DNA of 64,000 nt from CAIYYX01 sp035530135 (GCA_035530135.1 DATKVJ010000133.1:33846-97845); one strand, 5' to 3'; shown: positions 16,480-25,564, counted from the stretch's first letter. The notes: generated by a model not told the origin, from the letters alone. Translations and numbers: made by a program.

Positions 16480-18260
16480 TGCGGCATGCCCCCGAAGACG
16501 TTCCGGTCGGGCTTCCGGGAACCGGTCTTGTCGCCGTTCATGACGGCGCCGTGTACCACGATCGGACGCAGGAACACCACCAACTCGGTCTTCTTGCGCG
16601 TGTCGTCGCGGTTCTGGAAGAACGCCCCCACGAGCGGCAGCCGCGAGAGCCCAGGCACGCCGTTGTCGTTGTTGCTCAGCGAGTCTTCCATCAAACCGCC
16701 CATCACCGCGATGTTGCCGTTTTCGACGCGGATCATCGATTCCATCTCGCGCACCCGGATCACCGGAATCAGGCTAGTGACATTGGCCCTGGCGAGATCC
16801 GGGTTGGGATCGGCGACCGTGCCGATGATGCGCGAGACGCTCGGCCGGATGTTGAGCAGCACCGTGTCGTCCTCGCTGATCTGGGGCGTGACGTTCATGA
16901 CGAAACCGACCGGGACCGTGTTCAGTGTGGTGGTATAGGCGACCAGGGGCTGGGTACCGGAGACGCCGGGCGTGACGTCGGCCTTGATCGAGAAATAGAC
17001 GCTGTTGTCCACCACCTTGAGCACCGCGGTCTGGTTGTTGATGACCGACAGCTTCGGACTCGACAACACCCTCACCGTACCGAAGGATTCGAGCAGCCTG
17101 ACCGAGCCGCTGATGTTGCCGGCGCGCGAGGTCGGATTGCTGTAGCCGATCTCAAAAATGCTCGAAGGCGGCGCGGCGACGGCGCCGACGGCCCGCTGAA
17201 TCAGCCGGAAGCCGACGTTGCCCAGCGGCAGCGCGCTCCAGTCTATGCCCTGCTGATAGTTGTCGGAAAGCTGCACCTCGGCGATGGTCGCCTCGATCAG
17301 CACCTGGCGCTGGGCGCGGGCCATGACCTGATCGAGAAATTCCCGGATCTTCTCGTGCTGGCGCGCCGTGGCACGGACGTTCAGCACGCCGGATTCCGGG
17401 TTGCTGATCACCGAGGCGGCTTCGCGGAAGGTGGTGCGGCGCACCAGGGTGGTGCCGGCCTGCTGCAGCGTGACCGGATTCGGGCTAGCTGCGATGCCGG
17501 GCTGGGCGCGGCTGCGCTTGCCGGCGGCCGCTGCGACCGCGCCGGTGCCAGTGCTGGCCTGCCGGTCGCTGTGCTCGATGACGGTTTCGCTCGACCCTTC
17601 GGGCAGTATCTTGTCGGTCTCGTGCAGGATGTCCTTGAGGTTCCGCTCCAGGGTCTCCCAGAAGTGGTTTCGGGCGCTGTTGTCTATCCGGGTCTGGGAA
17701 TTGTTACCGCCGGAGCCGCCGCTGGGGCTGGCGCTGCCCGGAATGCCGGCGGAGGCGATCTGCGTCGTCACCATCGTGGTGCCGCTGGTGTCGCGCGAAA
17801 TATTGACGTAGTCGACCCGGTAGATGGTCAGGTAGGGCGTGTCGGGCATGATGCTCAGGTTCGGCCCGTCCAGTTCCCAGCGGATATCGGCCTGCCTGGC
17901 GATGCGCTTGAGTATCTGCTCCAGGGTTTGATCGACGGCGTTGAGGGAGACCGTGCCGTCGATGCCGGGGTAGATGTCGATGTTGAGCTTGGCGTCGCGC
18001 GCCAACGAGAACAGCAGGTCGCGCGTCCGCACGTCCTTGACCACGATGCTGTAGGTCAAGGCTTTTGCGGCGGGGGACGTGTCGGGCGATACCACGGAAT
18101 GCGGCGGCGCTTGAATGTCCTGACGACCCGTCGGCGGCGCGCCCTCGACGCCCAGATGCCCCGACGGTGGCGGCTGAACCTGGGCGTGGCCGCAGGCTGA
18201 GACGACCAGCAGGGCCGCCAGACTTGCGACGGACACGCGACGGGTGGTCATGGCGGGCAT
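16476..18260 (-). CDS. mshL: Secretin, MSHA-type MshL (lipoprotein)
   Basis: 594 residues with a lipoprotein signal (VVSAC, Cys23). A secretin/TonB short N-terminal domain covers about 65–150 ('RDLLFSLARDAKLNIDIYPGIDGTVSLN'). An N-domain with 'ESGVLNVRATARQHEKIREFLDQVMARAQRQVLIEATIAEVQL' follows, then the C-terminal secretin barrel: 'LSSPKLSVINNQTAVLKV', 'VGFVMNVTPQISEDDTVLLNIRPSVSRI', 'VMGGLMEDS' and 'GAFFQNRDDTRKKTELVVFLRPIVV'. It forms the outer-membrane pore. GGAGG five to six bases upstream supports the ATG at 18260. Between it and mshM is a 65-bp gap with a 17-nt inverted repeat. Confidence 0.88.
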   Translation of the reverse strand: MPAMTTRRVSVASLAALLVVSACGHAQVQPPPSGHLGVEGAPPTGRQDIQAPPHSVVSPDTSPAAKALTYSIVVKDVRTRDLLFSLARDAKLNIDIYPGIDGTVSLNAVDQTLEQILKRIARQADIRWELDGPNLSIMPDTPYLTIYRVDYVNISRDTSGTTMVTTQIASAGIPGSASPSGGSGGNNSQTRIDNSARNHFWETLERNLKDILHETDKILPEGSSETVIEHSDRQASTGTGAVAAAAGKRSRAQPGIAASPNPVTLQQAGTTLVRRTTFREAASVISNPESGVLNVRATARQHEKIREFLDQVMARAQRQVLIEATIAEVQLSDNYQQGIDWSALPLGNVGFRLIQRAVGAVAAPPSSIFEIGYSNPTSRAGNISGSVRLLESFGTVRVLSSPKLSVINNQTAVLKVVDNSVYFSIKADVTPGVSGTQPLVAYTTTLNTVPVGFVMNVTPQISEDDTVLLNIRPSVSRIIGTVADPNPDLARANVTSLIPVIRVREMESMIRVENGNIAVMGGLMEDSLSNNDNGVPGLSRLPLVGAFFQNRDDTRKKTELVVFLRPIVVHGAVMNGDKTGSRKPDRNVFGGMPQ

Positions 18261-18282
18261 GGGCGCCTCCGGCCGGGATCTT

Positions 18283-18299
18283 ATATGATCACGTCATAT
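18283..18299. promoter_or_regulatory. Inverted repeat upstream of mshL
   Basis: ATATGA-N5-TCATAT, a perfect 6-bp inverted repeat in the AT-rich 65-bp gap between the mshM-like gene and mshL. It could be an operator for an internal mshL promoter. No T-run follows on the minus strand, so a terminator is less likely. Confidence 0.3.
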
Positions 18300-18325
18300 T
18301 ACGCCTCTCGCCGGTATTTGGAAAT

Positions 18326-19756
18326 TCAGCGCAGCCACTTCACCATGCGCGGAAAGGGCTTGAGCGCGCGCAGCGACTCGGGCAGGTGCTCCAGTGCGGC
18401 CAGTGCGGCTTCGCGTGAGGGGTAGTCGCCATAGATGACGCCGACGCGCTGGTTGCCATGGACGTCGGCGACATAGACATGGACCTGGTCTGCCCCGGTC
18501 GCGCGGATGGTATCGCCGACGAAATTCTCGATTTCATCGGCGCTGCTGGCGTCCGCCCCCAGAAGCTGTATGAACCAGTGCTGGTCCGGCACACCGGCCA
18601 GCCAAAGCCGCGTCGCCTCGATGCGGGAGCGGGTCTGGCTCCCAAGTTTGGCCAGCTTGCCCTGCAGTGCGAGTGGCGCCGGCGGCGTTGCGGTCGGCAG
18701 AGGGGCGGCGTTGGCGACCGACGAGGGCCCCGCCGCGGGCGGCGGGGCGTGAATAATGGCGGGAGGCGGCGCGGCCGACGAGGGCTTCGCCGCTGGCAGC
18801 GGCACGGGCGCGGCCAGGGCCGGGGCGGGCGGCGCGGCCGTCTGGCTGTGGGGTTTTGGCCAGATGGCCGACAGGGCCCCCACCAGGAAAATCGCCGCTA
18901 ACGTGAATCCGGCGAGTCTAGCCCAGATTCGGGCGCGGGACTGGCGGTCGGGACCGAACGCGGAGCTGCGTATGACCGAACGAACGTGGCCTCGCGTGAT
19001 CTGATGCGTGTTCTCGGCGAAGGCGGCCTGTAGGGATTTGTCGGCAAGGATGTTGATGCGCCGGGTGAGCCCCTGGGAGGCGCCGGCGATCAGCTTGATC
19101 GCCGAGCCGCTGAAAATGTCCGGACCGCGGTAGCCCGCGGCGCGCATGCGGAAGGCGAGGTAGGTCGCGATGTCGGGCAGGGCCAGCGGCTCGAGCGTGA
19201 AATTATGGGTGATGCGCTCCTTCAACTGGCGCATCTCCGGCCGGGCGAGGATCTGATTCAATTCCGGTTGGCCGAACAGCACTAGTTGCAGCAGGTTGTG
19301 GCGGTCCGATTCCAGATTCGAAAGCAGCCGAATTTCCTCCAGCGTTTCGATCGGCATCGCGTGCGCCTCGTCGATCAGCACCACCGCCTGCCGACCTTCT
19401 CCGTGCAGCTTGATCAGATGCTCCTGCAGACTCCGCAGCACGGCGCTGGTGCGCATCGCAGCCGCGCCGATGCCGAGTTCTTCGGCGATGGCGTAGAGGA
19501 TATCCTCCCGAGACAGCGATGGATTGGCCAGGTAGATGACCACCACCCGTTCCGGCAAGCGCTCCATCAGCACCCGGCAGACCATGGTCTTGCCGCTGCC
19601 GACCTCCCCGCTCACCTTGACGATGCCTTCGTCATGGGTGATGGCATAGAGCAGCGCATCGAGCGTGGCGCCGCGTTTTGCGCCGGGGAAAAAGAAATCG
19701 CTGTGCGGGGTGATGCGAAACGGCGCTTCGCTCAGGCCATAGTGATCGAGATACAT
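18326..19756 (-). CDS. mshM: MshM/ExeA-like AAA+ ATPase with SPOR-like domain
   Basis: 476 residues. The N-terminal ~265 residues are an ExeA/MshM ATPase ('MYLDHYGLSEAPFRITP', Walker A 'GEVGSGKTM', Walker B 'AVVLIDEAHAMP', sensor 'LFGQPELNQIL'). A membrane helix (about 280–298) and a Pro/Ala-rich linker follow. The last ~75 residues resemble a SPOR peptidoglycan-binding domain ('WFIQLLGADASSADEIENF', 'VHVYVADVHGNQRVGVIYGDYPSREAALAALEHLP'). ExeA-type proteins help insert secretins through peptidoglycan. It is the promoter-proximal gene of the minus-strand pilus operon. Confidence 0.82.
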   Translation of the reverse strand: MYLDHYGLSEAPFRITPHSDFFFPGAKRGATLDALLYAITHDEGIVKVSGEVGSGKTMVCRVLMERLPERVVVIYLANPSLSREDILYAIAEELGIGAAAMRTSAVLRSLQEHLIKLHGEGRQAVVLIDEAHAMPIETLEEIRLLSNLESDRHNLLQLVLFGQPELNQILARPEMRQLKERITHNFTLEPLALPDIATYLAFRMRAAGYRGPDIFSGSAIKLIAGASQGLTRRINILADKSLQAAFAENTHQITRGHVRSVIRSSAFGPDRQSRARIWARLAGFTLAAIFLVGALSAIWPKPHSQTAAPPAPALAAPVPLPAAKPSSAAPPPAIIHAPPPAAGPSSVANAAPLPTATPPAPLALQGKLAKLGSQTRSRIEATRLWLAGVPDQHWFIQLLGADASSADEIENFVGDTIRATGADQVHVYVADVHGNQRVGVIYGDYPSREAALAALEHLPESLRALKPFPRMVKWLR

Positions 19757-20008
19757 GTCAGGCGCCCCCGGGCAGCGAGCCGGATGGGGGCGAATCGGCG
19801 CCCTGGCCGGGGCAGATGCCGAGAAGCGGCGCTGATTGGCGGGCGGAATCGGTCACGTCGTTCCAGAGCATTGGGGGAGAATGGGCTGCCTCAGTCTGGA
19901 CTGCGGCAGTCCATTCCGCCACCATCATAACGCACTCGCGGGCGACGGTCGAACTGGGAGGGCGGAGTCTGGTAGAATTAGCGCCCTCTAATTTTTCGGA
20001 ACATCTTT
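19757..20008. other. Divergent intergenic region mshM/mlaF
   Basis: 252 bp between the pilus operon and the mla operon. It must hold both promoters. A TAGAAT preceded by TGG (19973–19978) lies 30 bp upstream of the mlaF GTG and is a plausible extended -10. Nothing convincing was found for the minus-strand operon. Confidence 0.4.
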
Positions 20009-20845
20009 GTGCCCAGCACGTCCAGCGACAGCCTGGTCAAGATCAGCGATCTCAGCTTTGCCTACGACCGGCGTCCGGTACTTTCAGGCATCAATATGGA
20101 AATTCCGCGCGGCAAGGTGGTGGCAATCATGGGTGCGAGCGGTTGCGGCAAGACCACGACGCTGCGCCTGATCGGTGGCCAGATCAGGCCGACCAGCGGA
20201 GAAGTCCGGGTCGACGGCAGGGTCGTGCATAGCCTGAGCAGCGATGGGCTGTACCAGTTGCGTCGGCGCATGGGCATGCTGTTTCAGTTCGGCGCGCTGT
20301 TTACCGACATGTCGGTCTATGACAACGTAGCCTTCCAGATGCGCGAGCACACCGATTTCCCGGAAGAACTGATCAACGATCTGGTGTTGATGAAGCTGCA
20401 CGCGGTGGGCCTGCGCGGCGCCCACGATCTGATGCCCTCCGAGCTATCCGGCGGCATGGCCCGGCGCGTCGCCCTGGCGCGGGCGATCGCCCTAGATCCG
20501 ATGTTGATGATGTATGATGAGCCCTTCGCCGGACTCGATCCGATCTCCCTGGCTATCGTCGGCGAACTGATCCGCAAGCTCAACGATGCGCTGGGTGCGA
20601 GCTCGATCATCGTGACTCACGACGTGCAGGAATCGTTGAAGATCGTCGACTACGTTTATTTCGTCTCCGCGGGCAAGGTCGTCGCCGAGGGCACCCCGGA
20701 GGAGATCAAGGCCTCCCGGGCGGAATATGTGCACCAGTTCGTCTGGGGCGAGGCCGACGGCCCCGTGCCCTTCCATTATCCAGCAACCCAGCCCTATGGC
20801 GAGGAAATCATGACCGAGGCGGCCAAGGTGTCGAATCGTGGCTAA
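20009..20845 (+). CDS. mlaF: Phospholipid-transport ABC ATPase MlaF
   Basis: 278 residues. Walker A is 'GASGCGKTT', the signature 'ELSGGMARRVALARAIA', Walker B 'LMMYDEPFAGLDP', and the switch His is in 'IIVTHDVQE'. The C-terminal extension ('VHQFVWGEADGPVPFHYPA') is characteristic of MlaF. It powers MlaE for retrograde phospholipid trafficking that keeps the outer membrane asymmetric. The start is GTG at 20009. It overlaps mlaE by 8 bp. Confidence 0.92.
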   Translation: MPSTSSDSLVKISDLSFAYDRRPVLSGINMEIPRGKVVAIMGASGCGKTTTLRLIGGQIRPTSGEVRVDGRVVHSLSSDGLYQLRRRMGMLFQFGALFTDMSVYDNVAFQMREHTDFPEELINDLVLMKLHAVGLRGAHDLMPSELSGGMARRVALARAIALDPMLMMYDEPFAGLDPISLAIVGELIRKLNDALGASSIIVTHDVQESLKIVDYVYFVSAGKVVAEGTPEEIKASRAEYVHQFVWGEADGPVPFHYPATQPYGEEIMTEAAKVSNRG

Positions 20846-21632
20846 CAAGCTCACGGCAGTGCTCACCGACCTGGGTCACCGGGTGACCGGCGCGCTCTGG
20901 CGGCTGGGCTTTGCCAGCCGCTTTCTGCTGATGATCCTGGTCTACTCCGGGACTTCGCTGCGCCGCTTTCATCTGACCATCCGCGAGATCTATTTCTCGG
21001 GCGTGATGAGCCTGATCATCATCCTGGTCTCCGGGCTGTTCGTCGGCATGGTGCTGGGTCTGCAGGGTTACGATACCCTCGAACGTTACGGATCGAGTTC
21101 GGCGCTCGGGGTGCTGGTCGCCCTGTCTCTGGTGCGCGAGTTGGGACCGGTGGTCGCTGCGCTGTTGTTCGCCAGCCGCGCGGGTAGCGCCATCACCGCA
21201 GAAATCGGGCTGATGAAGGCGACCGAGCAGCTCTCCGCGATGGAAATGATGGCGGTCAATCCGATTGCCCGGGTCGTGGCGCCGCGCTTCTGGGCAGGCG
21301 TGCTGTCGATGCCGCTGTTGGCGGCATTGTTCTCGGCGATGGGCATATTCGGCGGCTATCTGGTCGGCGTCAGGCTGATCGGCGTCGATGCAGGCTCTTT
21401 CTGGTCGCAGATGCAGGCTTCGGTCGATTTTCGCGAGGATATCGTCAATGGCGTCATCAAGAGCTTCGTCTTCGGCATCATCATCAGCTGGATCGCGGTG
21501 TTCGAGGGTTATGATGCCGAGCCGACCGCCGAGGGCGTGTCCGGAGCCACCACGCGTACCGTGGTGACCTCCTCGCTGGCGGTCCTGGCCGCCGATTTCA
21601 TCCTTACCGCATTCATGTTTCGGGGGGCATAA
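20838..21632 (+). CDS. mlaE: Phospholipid-transport permease MlaE
   Basis: 264 residues, the MlaE permease fold: 'FSGVMSLIIILVSGLFVGMVLGLQGYDTLERYG', 'LGVLVALSLVRELGPVVAALLFASRAGSAITAEIGLMKATEQLSAMEMMAVNP' (the conserved coupling region), and 'GVSGATTRTVVTSSLAVLAADFILTAFMF' at the end. It is the inner-membrane channel partner of MlaF and MlaD. Its stop overlaps the mlaD start (TAATG at 21632). Confidence 0.93.
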   Translation: MANKLTAVLTDLGHRVTGALWRLGFASRFLLMILVYSGTSLRRFHLTIREIYFSGVMSLIIILVSGLFVGMVLGLQGYDTLERYGSSSALGVLVALSLVRELGPVVAALLFASRAGSAITAEIGLMKATEQLSAMEMMAVNPIARVVAPRFWAGVLSMPLLAALFSAMGIFGGYLVGVRLIGVDAGSFWSQMQASVDFREDIVNGVIKSFVFGIIISWIAVFEGYDAEPTAEGVSGATTRTVVTSSLAVLAADFILTAFMFRGA

Positions 21633-22117
21633 TGAACCGTGCAACACTCGACCTTTGGGTCGGCATCTTCGTTGCCATCGGCCTGGGGGCGCTGCTCTTC
21701 TTAGGCCTGAAGGTCGGCAACCTGACCTTCGCCAGTGCTGACGAGACGTATCAGCTTCACGCCAAATTTGATAATATCGGCGGGCTCAAGGTGCGTGCGC
21801 CGGTGAAGAGCGCCGGCGTCGTCGTCGGGCGGGTCTCGGAAATCAAGTTCGACCCCGTGGCTTACGTCGCTTTGGTGACCATGCAGATCGACAAGCGCTA
21901 CCAGTTCCCGCGCGACACTTTCGCCACGATCAATACCTCGGGCCTGCTCGGCGAGCAATACATCAGCTTCGAAGTCGGCGGCGATTCGGTGATGCTGAAG
22001 GATGGTGATTTCATCAAGAAGACTCAGTCGGCGGTGGTGCTGGAGAAGTTGATCAGCCAGTTCCTGTTCAGCAGCAGCAACAAGGCGGCGGCAGACGGCG
22101 GCAGCGCCAAGAAATGA
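21632..22117 (+). CDS. mlaD: MCE-domain lipid carrier MlaD
   Basis: 161 residues with an N-terminal anchor (LWVGIFVAIGLGALLFLGLKV) and one MCE domain ('YQLHAKFDNIGGLKVRAPVKSAGVVVGRVSEIKFD', '...FATINTSGLLGEQYISFEVGG'). MlaD forms the hexameric ring on MlaE that passes lipid to or from MlaC. Start and stop are coupled to the neighbours within the mla operon. Confidence 0.93.
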   Translation: MNRATLDLWVGIFVAIGLGALLFLGLKVGNLTFASADETYQLHAKFDNIGGLKVRAPVKSAGVVVGRVSEIKFDPVAYVALVTMQIDKRYQFPRDTFATINTSGLLGEQYISFEVGGDSVMLKDGDFIKKTQSAVVLEKLISQFLFSSSNKAAADGGSAKK

Positions 22118-22161
22118 GCTGTACCAGCGGGGCTATGGCTGCCAGTGAGAGGAATTTGCCA

Positions 22162-22944
22162 GTGAAGAAATCAATCGTGACGCGGTTCGCGCCCCTGCCG
22201 GTGGCTGCGATCACGGCGCTGCTGCTGGGCGGCTGCGCCACCTCGGGAAATCCCAGGGACCCGATCGAGGGCTTCAACCGGGCGGTGTTCGCCTTCAACG
22301 ACGGCCTCGACAGGGCGGTGGTCAAGCCGGTGGCGAAGGGCTACCAGGCGGTGCTGCCGCCGCCGCTGCGCAGCGGCGTCTCGAATTTTTTCAGCAACAT
22401 CGACGATGTCTTCATCGCCGCCAATGATCTGCTGCAGGGCAAGGTGCCCTATGCCATCAACGATGTCGGCCGGGTTCTGGTCAACAGCACGCTGGGCGTC
22501 CTGGGTTTCATGGATGTTGCCACCGACCTCGGCGTCGAGAAGCGCACCGAGGATTTCGGTCTGACCCTGGCCCATTGGGGTGTGGGCGACGGCGCCTATC
22601 TGGTGCTGCCATTCTTCGGCCCCCGCACCGTGCGCGACGCCTTCGGCCTGGTCCTCGACGTCAAGGCCGATCCGGTCGCGAACCTGCCCGACGTGCCGGT
22701 GCGCAACACCCTGGAGGCGACGCGCGGCGTCAATGACCGGGCCCAGTTGCTGTCCACCGACAAGATCATCGACGAGGCCGCCCTCGACCGCTATGCCTAC
22801 ATTCGCGACGCCTATCTGCAGCACAGGCGCAGCCTGATTTACGACGGCAATCCGCCGCGCGACAATGCCGCGGAAACCGGGCGCGCCGACCGGTTGGGCT
22901 CCAACCCGGCGATTGAATCGCCGGTCGCCGCGGCGCAAGAGTAG
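22162..22944 (+). CDS. mlaA: Outer-membrane lipoprotein MlaA (VacJ)
   Basis: 260 residues from the GTG at 22162: a lipoprotein signal VKKSIVTRF...LLLGGC with Cys25, then the MlaA fold ('DPIEGFNRAVFAFNDGLDRAVVKPVAKGY', 'GVSNFFSNIDDVFIAANDLLQGK', 'DFGLTLAHWGVGDGAYLVLPFFGPRTVRD'). An ATG at 22114 overlaps the mlaD stop, but it would add 16 residues before the signal; AGAGG nine bases from the GTG favours the later start. MlaA removes misplaced phospholipids from the outer leaflet and hands them to MlaC. Having mlaA inside the mla operon is common in betaproteobacteria. Confidence 0.9.
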   Translation: MKKSIVTRFAPLPVAAITALLLGGCATSGNPRDPIEGFNRAVFAFNDGLDRAVVKPVAKGYQAVLPPPLRSGVSNFFSNIDDVFIAANDLLQGKVPYAINDVGRVLVNSTLGVLGFMDVATDLGVEKRTEDFGLTLAHWGVGDGAYLVLPFFGPRTVRDAFGLVLDVKADPVANLPDVPVRNTLEATRGVNDRAQLLSTDKIIDEAALDRYAYIRDAYLQHRRSLIYDGNPPRDNAAETGRADRLGSNPAIESPVAAAQE

Positions 22945-22970
22945 CTATCCATTCGACACAAGGATCCTCC

Positions 22971-23597
22971 ATGAAGCTGTTTACTTTGCTGCTGACGCTG
23001 TTCATGCTGCTTCAGCCCGCCACCGCCGGGGCGCAAGCGCTGGCGCCGGATACGCCTCCCGACGTGCTGATCAAGAGCGTCACCAATGAAGTGTTGGATA
23101 TCGTCCGCAAGGACAAGGACATCCAGTCCGGCAATCATCAGAAAGCGATCGATTTGGTCGAGGCCAAGGTGCTGCCGCACTTCGACTTCACCCACATGAC
23201 CCGGCTCTCGCTGGGGCGGGACTGGCGCGCCGCCACACCGGCGCAGCAGAAGATTCTGACCGACGAATTCCGCATGCTGCTGGTGCGCACCTACTCCAAG
23301 GCCCTGAACGAATACAAGAGCCAGGTCGTCATGTTCAAGCCGTTCCAGATGAAACCCGGCGACACCGATGTCAAGGTGCGTACCCAGATCAACCAGCCCG
23401 GCGGCAGGCCGATCCCCCTCGACTACTACCTGGAGAAGCTGCCGCAGGGCTGGATGGTGTATGACATCGAGGTCGACGGCATCAGCCTGGTCATCAATTA
23501 CCGCGAATCCTTCGCCGCCGAGGTACGCAAGGACGGCATCGACGGCCTGATCAAGTCGCTGCAGGCGAAGAATCGCTCCGACGCGGAGAAGAAATGA
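22971..23597 (+). CDS. mlaC: Periplasmic phospholipid-binding protein MlaC
   Basis: 208 residues with a signal peptide (MKLFTLLLTLFMLLQPATAGAQA) and the MlaC/Ttg2D fold: 'VLPHFDFTHMTRLSLGRDWRAATPAQQKILTDEFRMLLVRTYSKAL', then 'YYLEKLPQGWMVYDIEVDGISLVINYRESFAAEVRKDGIDGLIKSLQAKN'. It shuttles phospholipid between MlaA and MlaFEDB. It follows mlaA after 26 bp and overlaps mlaB by 4 bp. Confidence 0.93.
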   Translation: MKLFTLLLTLFMLLQPATAGAQALAPDTPPDVLIKSVTNEVLDIVRKDKDIQSGNHQKAIDLVEAKVLPHFDFTHMTRLSLGRDWRAATPAQQKILTDEFRMLLVRTYSKALNEYKSQVVMFKPFQMKPGDTDVKVRTQINQPGGRPIPLDYYLEKLPQGWMVYDIEVDGISLVINYRESFAAEVRKDGIDGLIKSLQAKNRSDAEKK

Positions 23598-23875
23598 TCC
23601 GCAAGGCCGGGGATCGCCTCGAAGTGTCCGGTGCCATGACGCTTCCCGGCGCGACCACGCTGCTGGCGGAAGGCAATGCCTGTCTCGACGGGGTCGAGAC
23701 GGTGTTCGATCTCGCCGCGGTGACGGCGGTCGACTCCTCCGGCATCGCCGTCATCTTCGGCTGGCTGCGCGAGGCTCAGCGCCGAGGCAAGAGCATCCAC
23801 ATCAGCCATCCGCCGCTGGATCTGCTGAGCCTGGCCGAGGTCTACGGCGTCACCGAACTGCTGCCGCTCGTCTGA
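23594..23875 (+). CDS. mlaB: STAS-domain protein MlaB
   Basis: 93 residues forming a single STAS domain: 'LEVSGAMTLPGATTLLAEG', then 'FDLAAVTAVDSSGIAVIFGWLREAQRRGKSIHI', with the conserved DSSG loop. MlaB binds MlaF and is needed for activity of the MlaFEDB complex. It is the last mla gene and is followed 4 bp later by the exporter ATPase gene. Confidence 0.88.
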   Translation: MIRKAGDRLEVSGAMTLPGATTLLAEGNACLDGVETVFDLAAVTAVDSSGIAVIFGWLREAQRRGKSIHISHPPLDLLSLAEVYGVTELLPLV

Positions 23876-23879
23876 AGGA

Positions 23880-24794
23880 ATGCCCACCGCGATACGCGTT
23901 GCCCGGGTTGCCAAGCATTTCGGCGCGGTGCGGGCGCTCGCCGGCGTCGACCTCGACGTCGCGCAAGGGGAGTTTTTCGGTCTGCTCGGCCCCAATGGCG
24001 CCGGCAAGACCACGCTGATTTCGGCGCTGGCCGGGCTGGTCCGGCTCGACGAGGGCAAGATCGAGGTGATGGGCTGCGACGTCGTCGCCGACTATCGCAA
24101 CGCCCGGCGGCAACTCGGCGTCGTACCCCAGGAACTGGTGTTCGACCCGTTCTTCAGCGTGCGCGAGACCCTGAAGATCCAGTCGGGTTACTTCGGCATC
24201 CGCGGCAACGACGACTGGATCGACGAGATCCTCGCCAATCTCGACCTCACCGCCAAGGCGAACGCCAACATGCGTACCCTGTCCGGCGGTATGAAGCGGC
24301 GCGTGCTGGTGGCTCAGGCGCTGGTGCATAGGCCGCCGGTGATCGTGCTCGACGAGCCCACCGCCGGAGTCGACGTCGAGCTGCGCCAGACGCTGTGGCA
24401 GTTCATCCGCCGCTTGAACCAGGACGGCCACACCATCGTGCTGACCACCCATTACCTGGAAGAGGCGGAGAGCCTGTGCAACCGCATCGCCATGCTCCAG
24501 GCCGGCCGCGTCGTCGCCCTCGATACCACCGCCAACCTGCTCGCGCGCTTTTCCAGTCATGCGCTGCGCCTGCGCCTGCCGCCCGGAGCGAGCCTGCCGC
24601 CGGGGATCAAAGGGCGCGCCACCGAACACGACGGTGTTTGGTCGCTGGCCTTCCAGCGCTTCGAGGAGGTTGCGCCGATACTGGCGCAGTTGAGCGCCGC
24701 CGGCTGCTGCCTGGAGAATCTGGAGATCGGCAAGCCGGACCTGGAGGAGGTGTTCATCCGGGTGATGCAGGGTGAACGGGACGGGACGCGATGA
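23880..24794 (+). CDS. ABC-2 type exporter ATP-binding protein (YadG-like)
   Basis: 304 residues. Walker A 'GPNGAGKTT', signature 'LSGGMKRRVLVAQAL', Walker B 'VIVLDEPTAGVD' and H-loop 'VLTTHYLEEAE' are all intact. A ~75-residue C-terminal extension follows, as in drug/antibiotic-type exporters. Paired with the permease that follows (4-bp overlap), it resembles E. coli YadGH, whose substrate is unknown. Position between mla and bolA/murA suggests an envelope role, but that is only inference. Confidence 0.85.
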   Translation: MPTAIRVARVAKHFGAVRALAGVDLDVAQGEFFGLLGPNGAGKTTLISALAGLVRLDEGKIEVMGCDVVADYRNARRQLGVVPQELVFDPFFSVRETLKIQSGYFGIRGNDDWIDEILANLDLTAKANANMRTLSGGMKRRVLVAQALVHRPPVIVLDEPTAGVDVELRQTLWQFIRRLNQDGHTIVLTTHYLEEAESLCNRIAMLQAGRVVALDTTANLLARFSSHALRLRLPPGASLPPGIKGRATEHDGVWSLAFQRFEEVAPILAQLSAAGCCLENLEIGKPDLEEVFIRVMQGERDGTR

Positions 24795-25546
24795 GCGGAT
24801 TTCGCACGCTGTTCTACAAGGAGCTGCTGCGCTTCTGGAAGGTGGGCACCCAGACCGTCGCCGCGCCGGTGCTGACGGCGATGCTCTACCTGTTGATCTT
24901 CTCCCATGCGCTGGAGAGCCACGTCCGGGTCTATGGCACGGTGAGCTATACGACCTTCCTGGTGCCCGGACTGGTGATGATGTCGGTGTTGCAAAATGCC
25001 TTTGCCAACTCCTCGTCTTCGCTGATCCAGTCCAAGGTCACCGGCAACATCATCTTCGTGTTGCTGCCGCCGATCTCCTACCACGAGTTCTTCGCCGCCT
25101 ACGTCCTGGCGGCGGTGGTCCGCGGTCTGGTCGTCGGCCTGGGCGTTCTGGTGGCGACGATCGGCTTTGCGCCGCTGGCGCTGGATAACCTGCTCTGGGT
25201 ATTGGCTTTTGCCCTACTCGGCGGCGGCATCATGGGCAGCCTCGGCGTCATCGCCGGCATCTGGGCGGATAAGTTCGACCAGCTGGCGGCTTTCCAGAAC
25301 TTCCTGATCATGCCGCTGACCTTCCTCTCCGGGGTGTTCTACTCCATCCACTCGCTGCCGCCGTTCTGGCAGCAGGTGTCGCACTTCAACCCGATCTTCT
25401 ACATGATCGACGGCTTCCGCCGCGGCTTTTTCGGGATCTCCGACGTCTCGCCGTGGCTCTCCCTGGCCATCGTCGGCACCTGCTTTGCGCTGCTCACCGC
25501 GCTTACCCTGCTCATGTTGAAGCGCGGCTACAAACTGAGAAGCTAA
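24791..25546 (+). CDS. ABC-2 type exporter permease (YadH-like)
   Basis: 251 residues with six hydrophobic helices of the ABC-2 permease family: 'TVAAPVLTAMLYLLIFSHAL', 'FLVPGLVMMSVLQNAFANSSSSLIQSKVTGNI', and the conserved 'QNFLIMPLTFLSGVFYSIHSLPPFWQQVSHFNPIFYMIDGFRRGFFG'. It forms the membrane half of the exporter with the preceding ATPase. Start overlaps the ATPase stop (ATGA). Confidence 0.87.
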   Translation: MSGFRTLFYKELLRFWKVGTQTVAAPVLTAMLYLLIFSHALESHVRVYGTVSYTTFLVPGLVMMSVLQNAFANSSSSLIQSKVTGNIIFVLLPPISYHEFFAAYVLAAVVRGLVVGLGVLVATIGFAPLALDNLLWVLAFALLGGGIMGSLGVIAGIWADKFDQLAAFQNFLIMPLTFLSGVFYSIHSLPPFWQQVSHFNPIFYMIDGFRRGFFGISDVSPWLSLAIVGTCFALLTALTLLMLKRGYKLRS

Positions 25547-25564
25547 ACTCTTGAGGTAACCATC

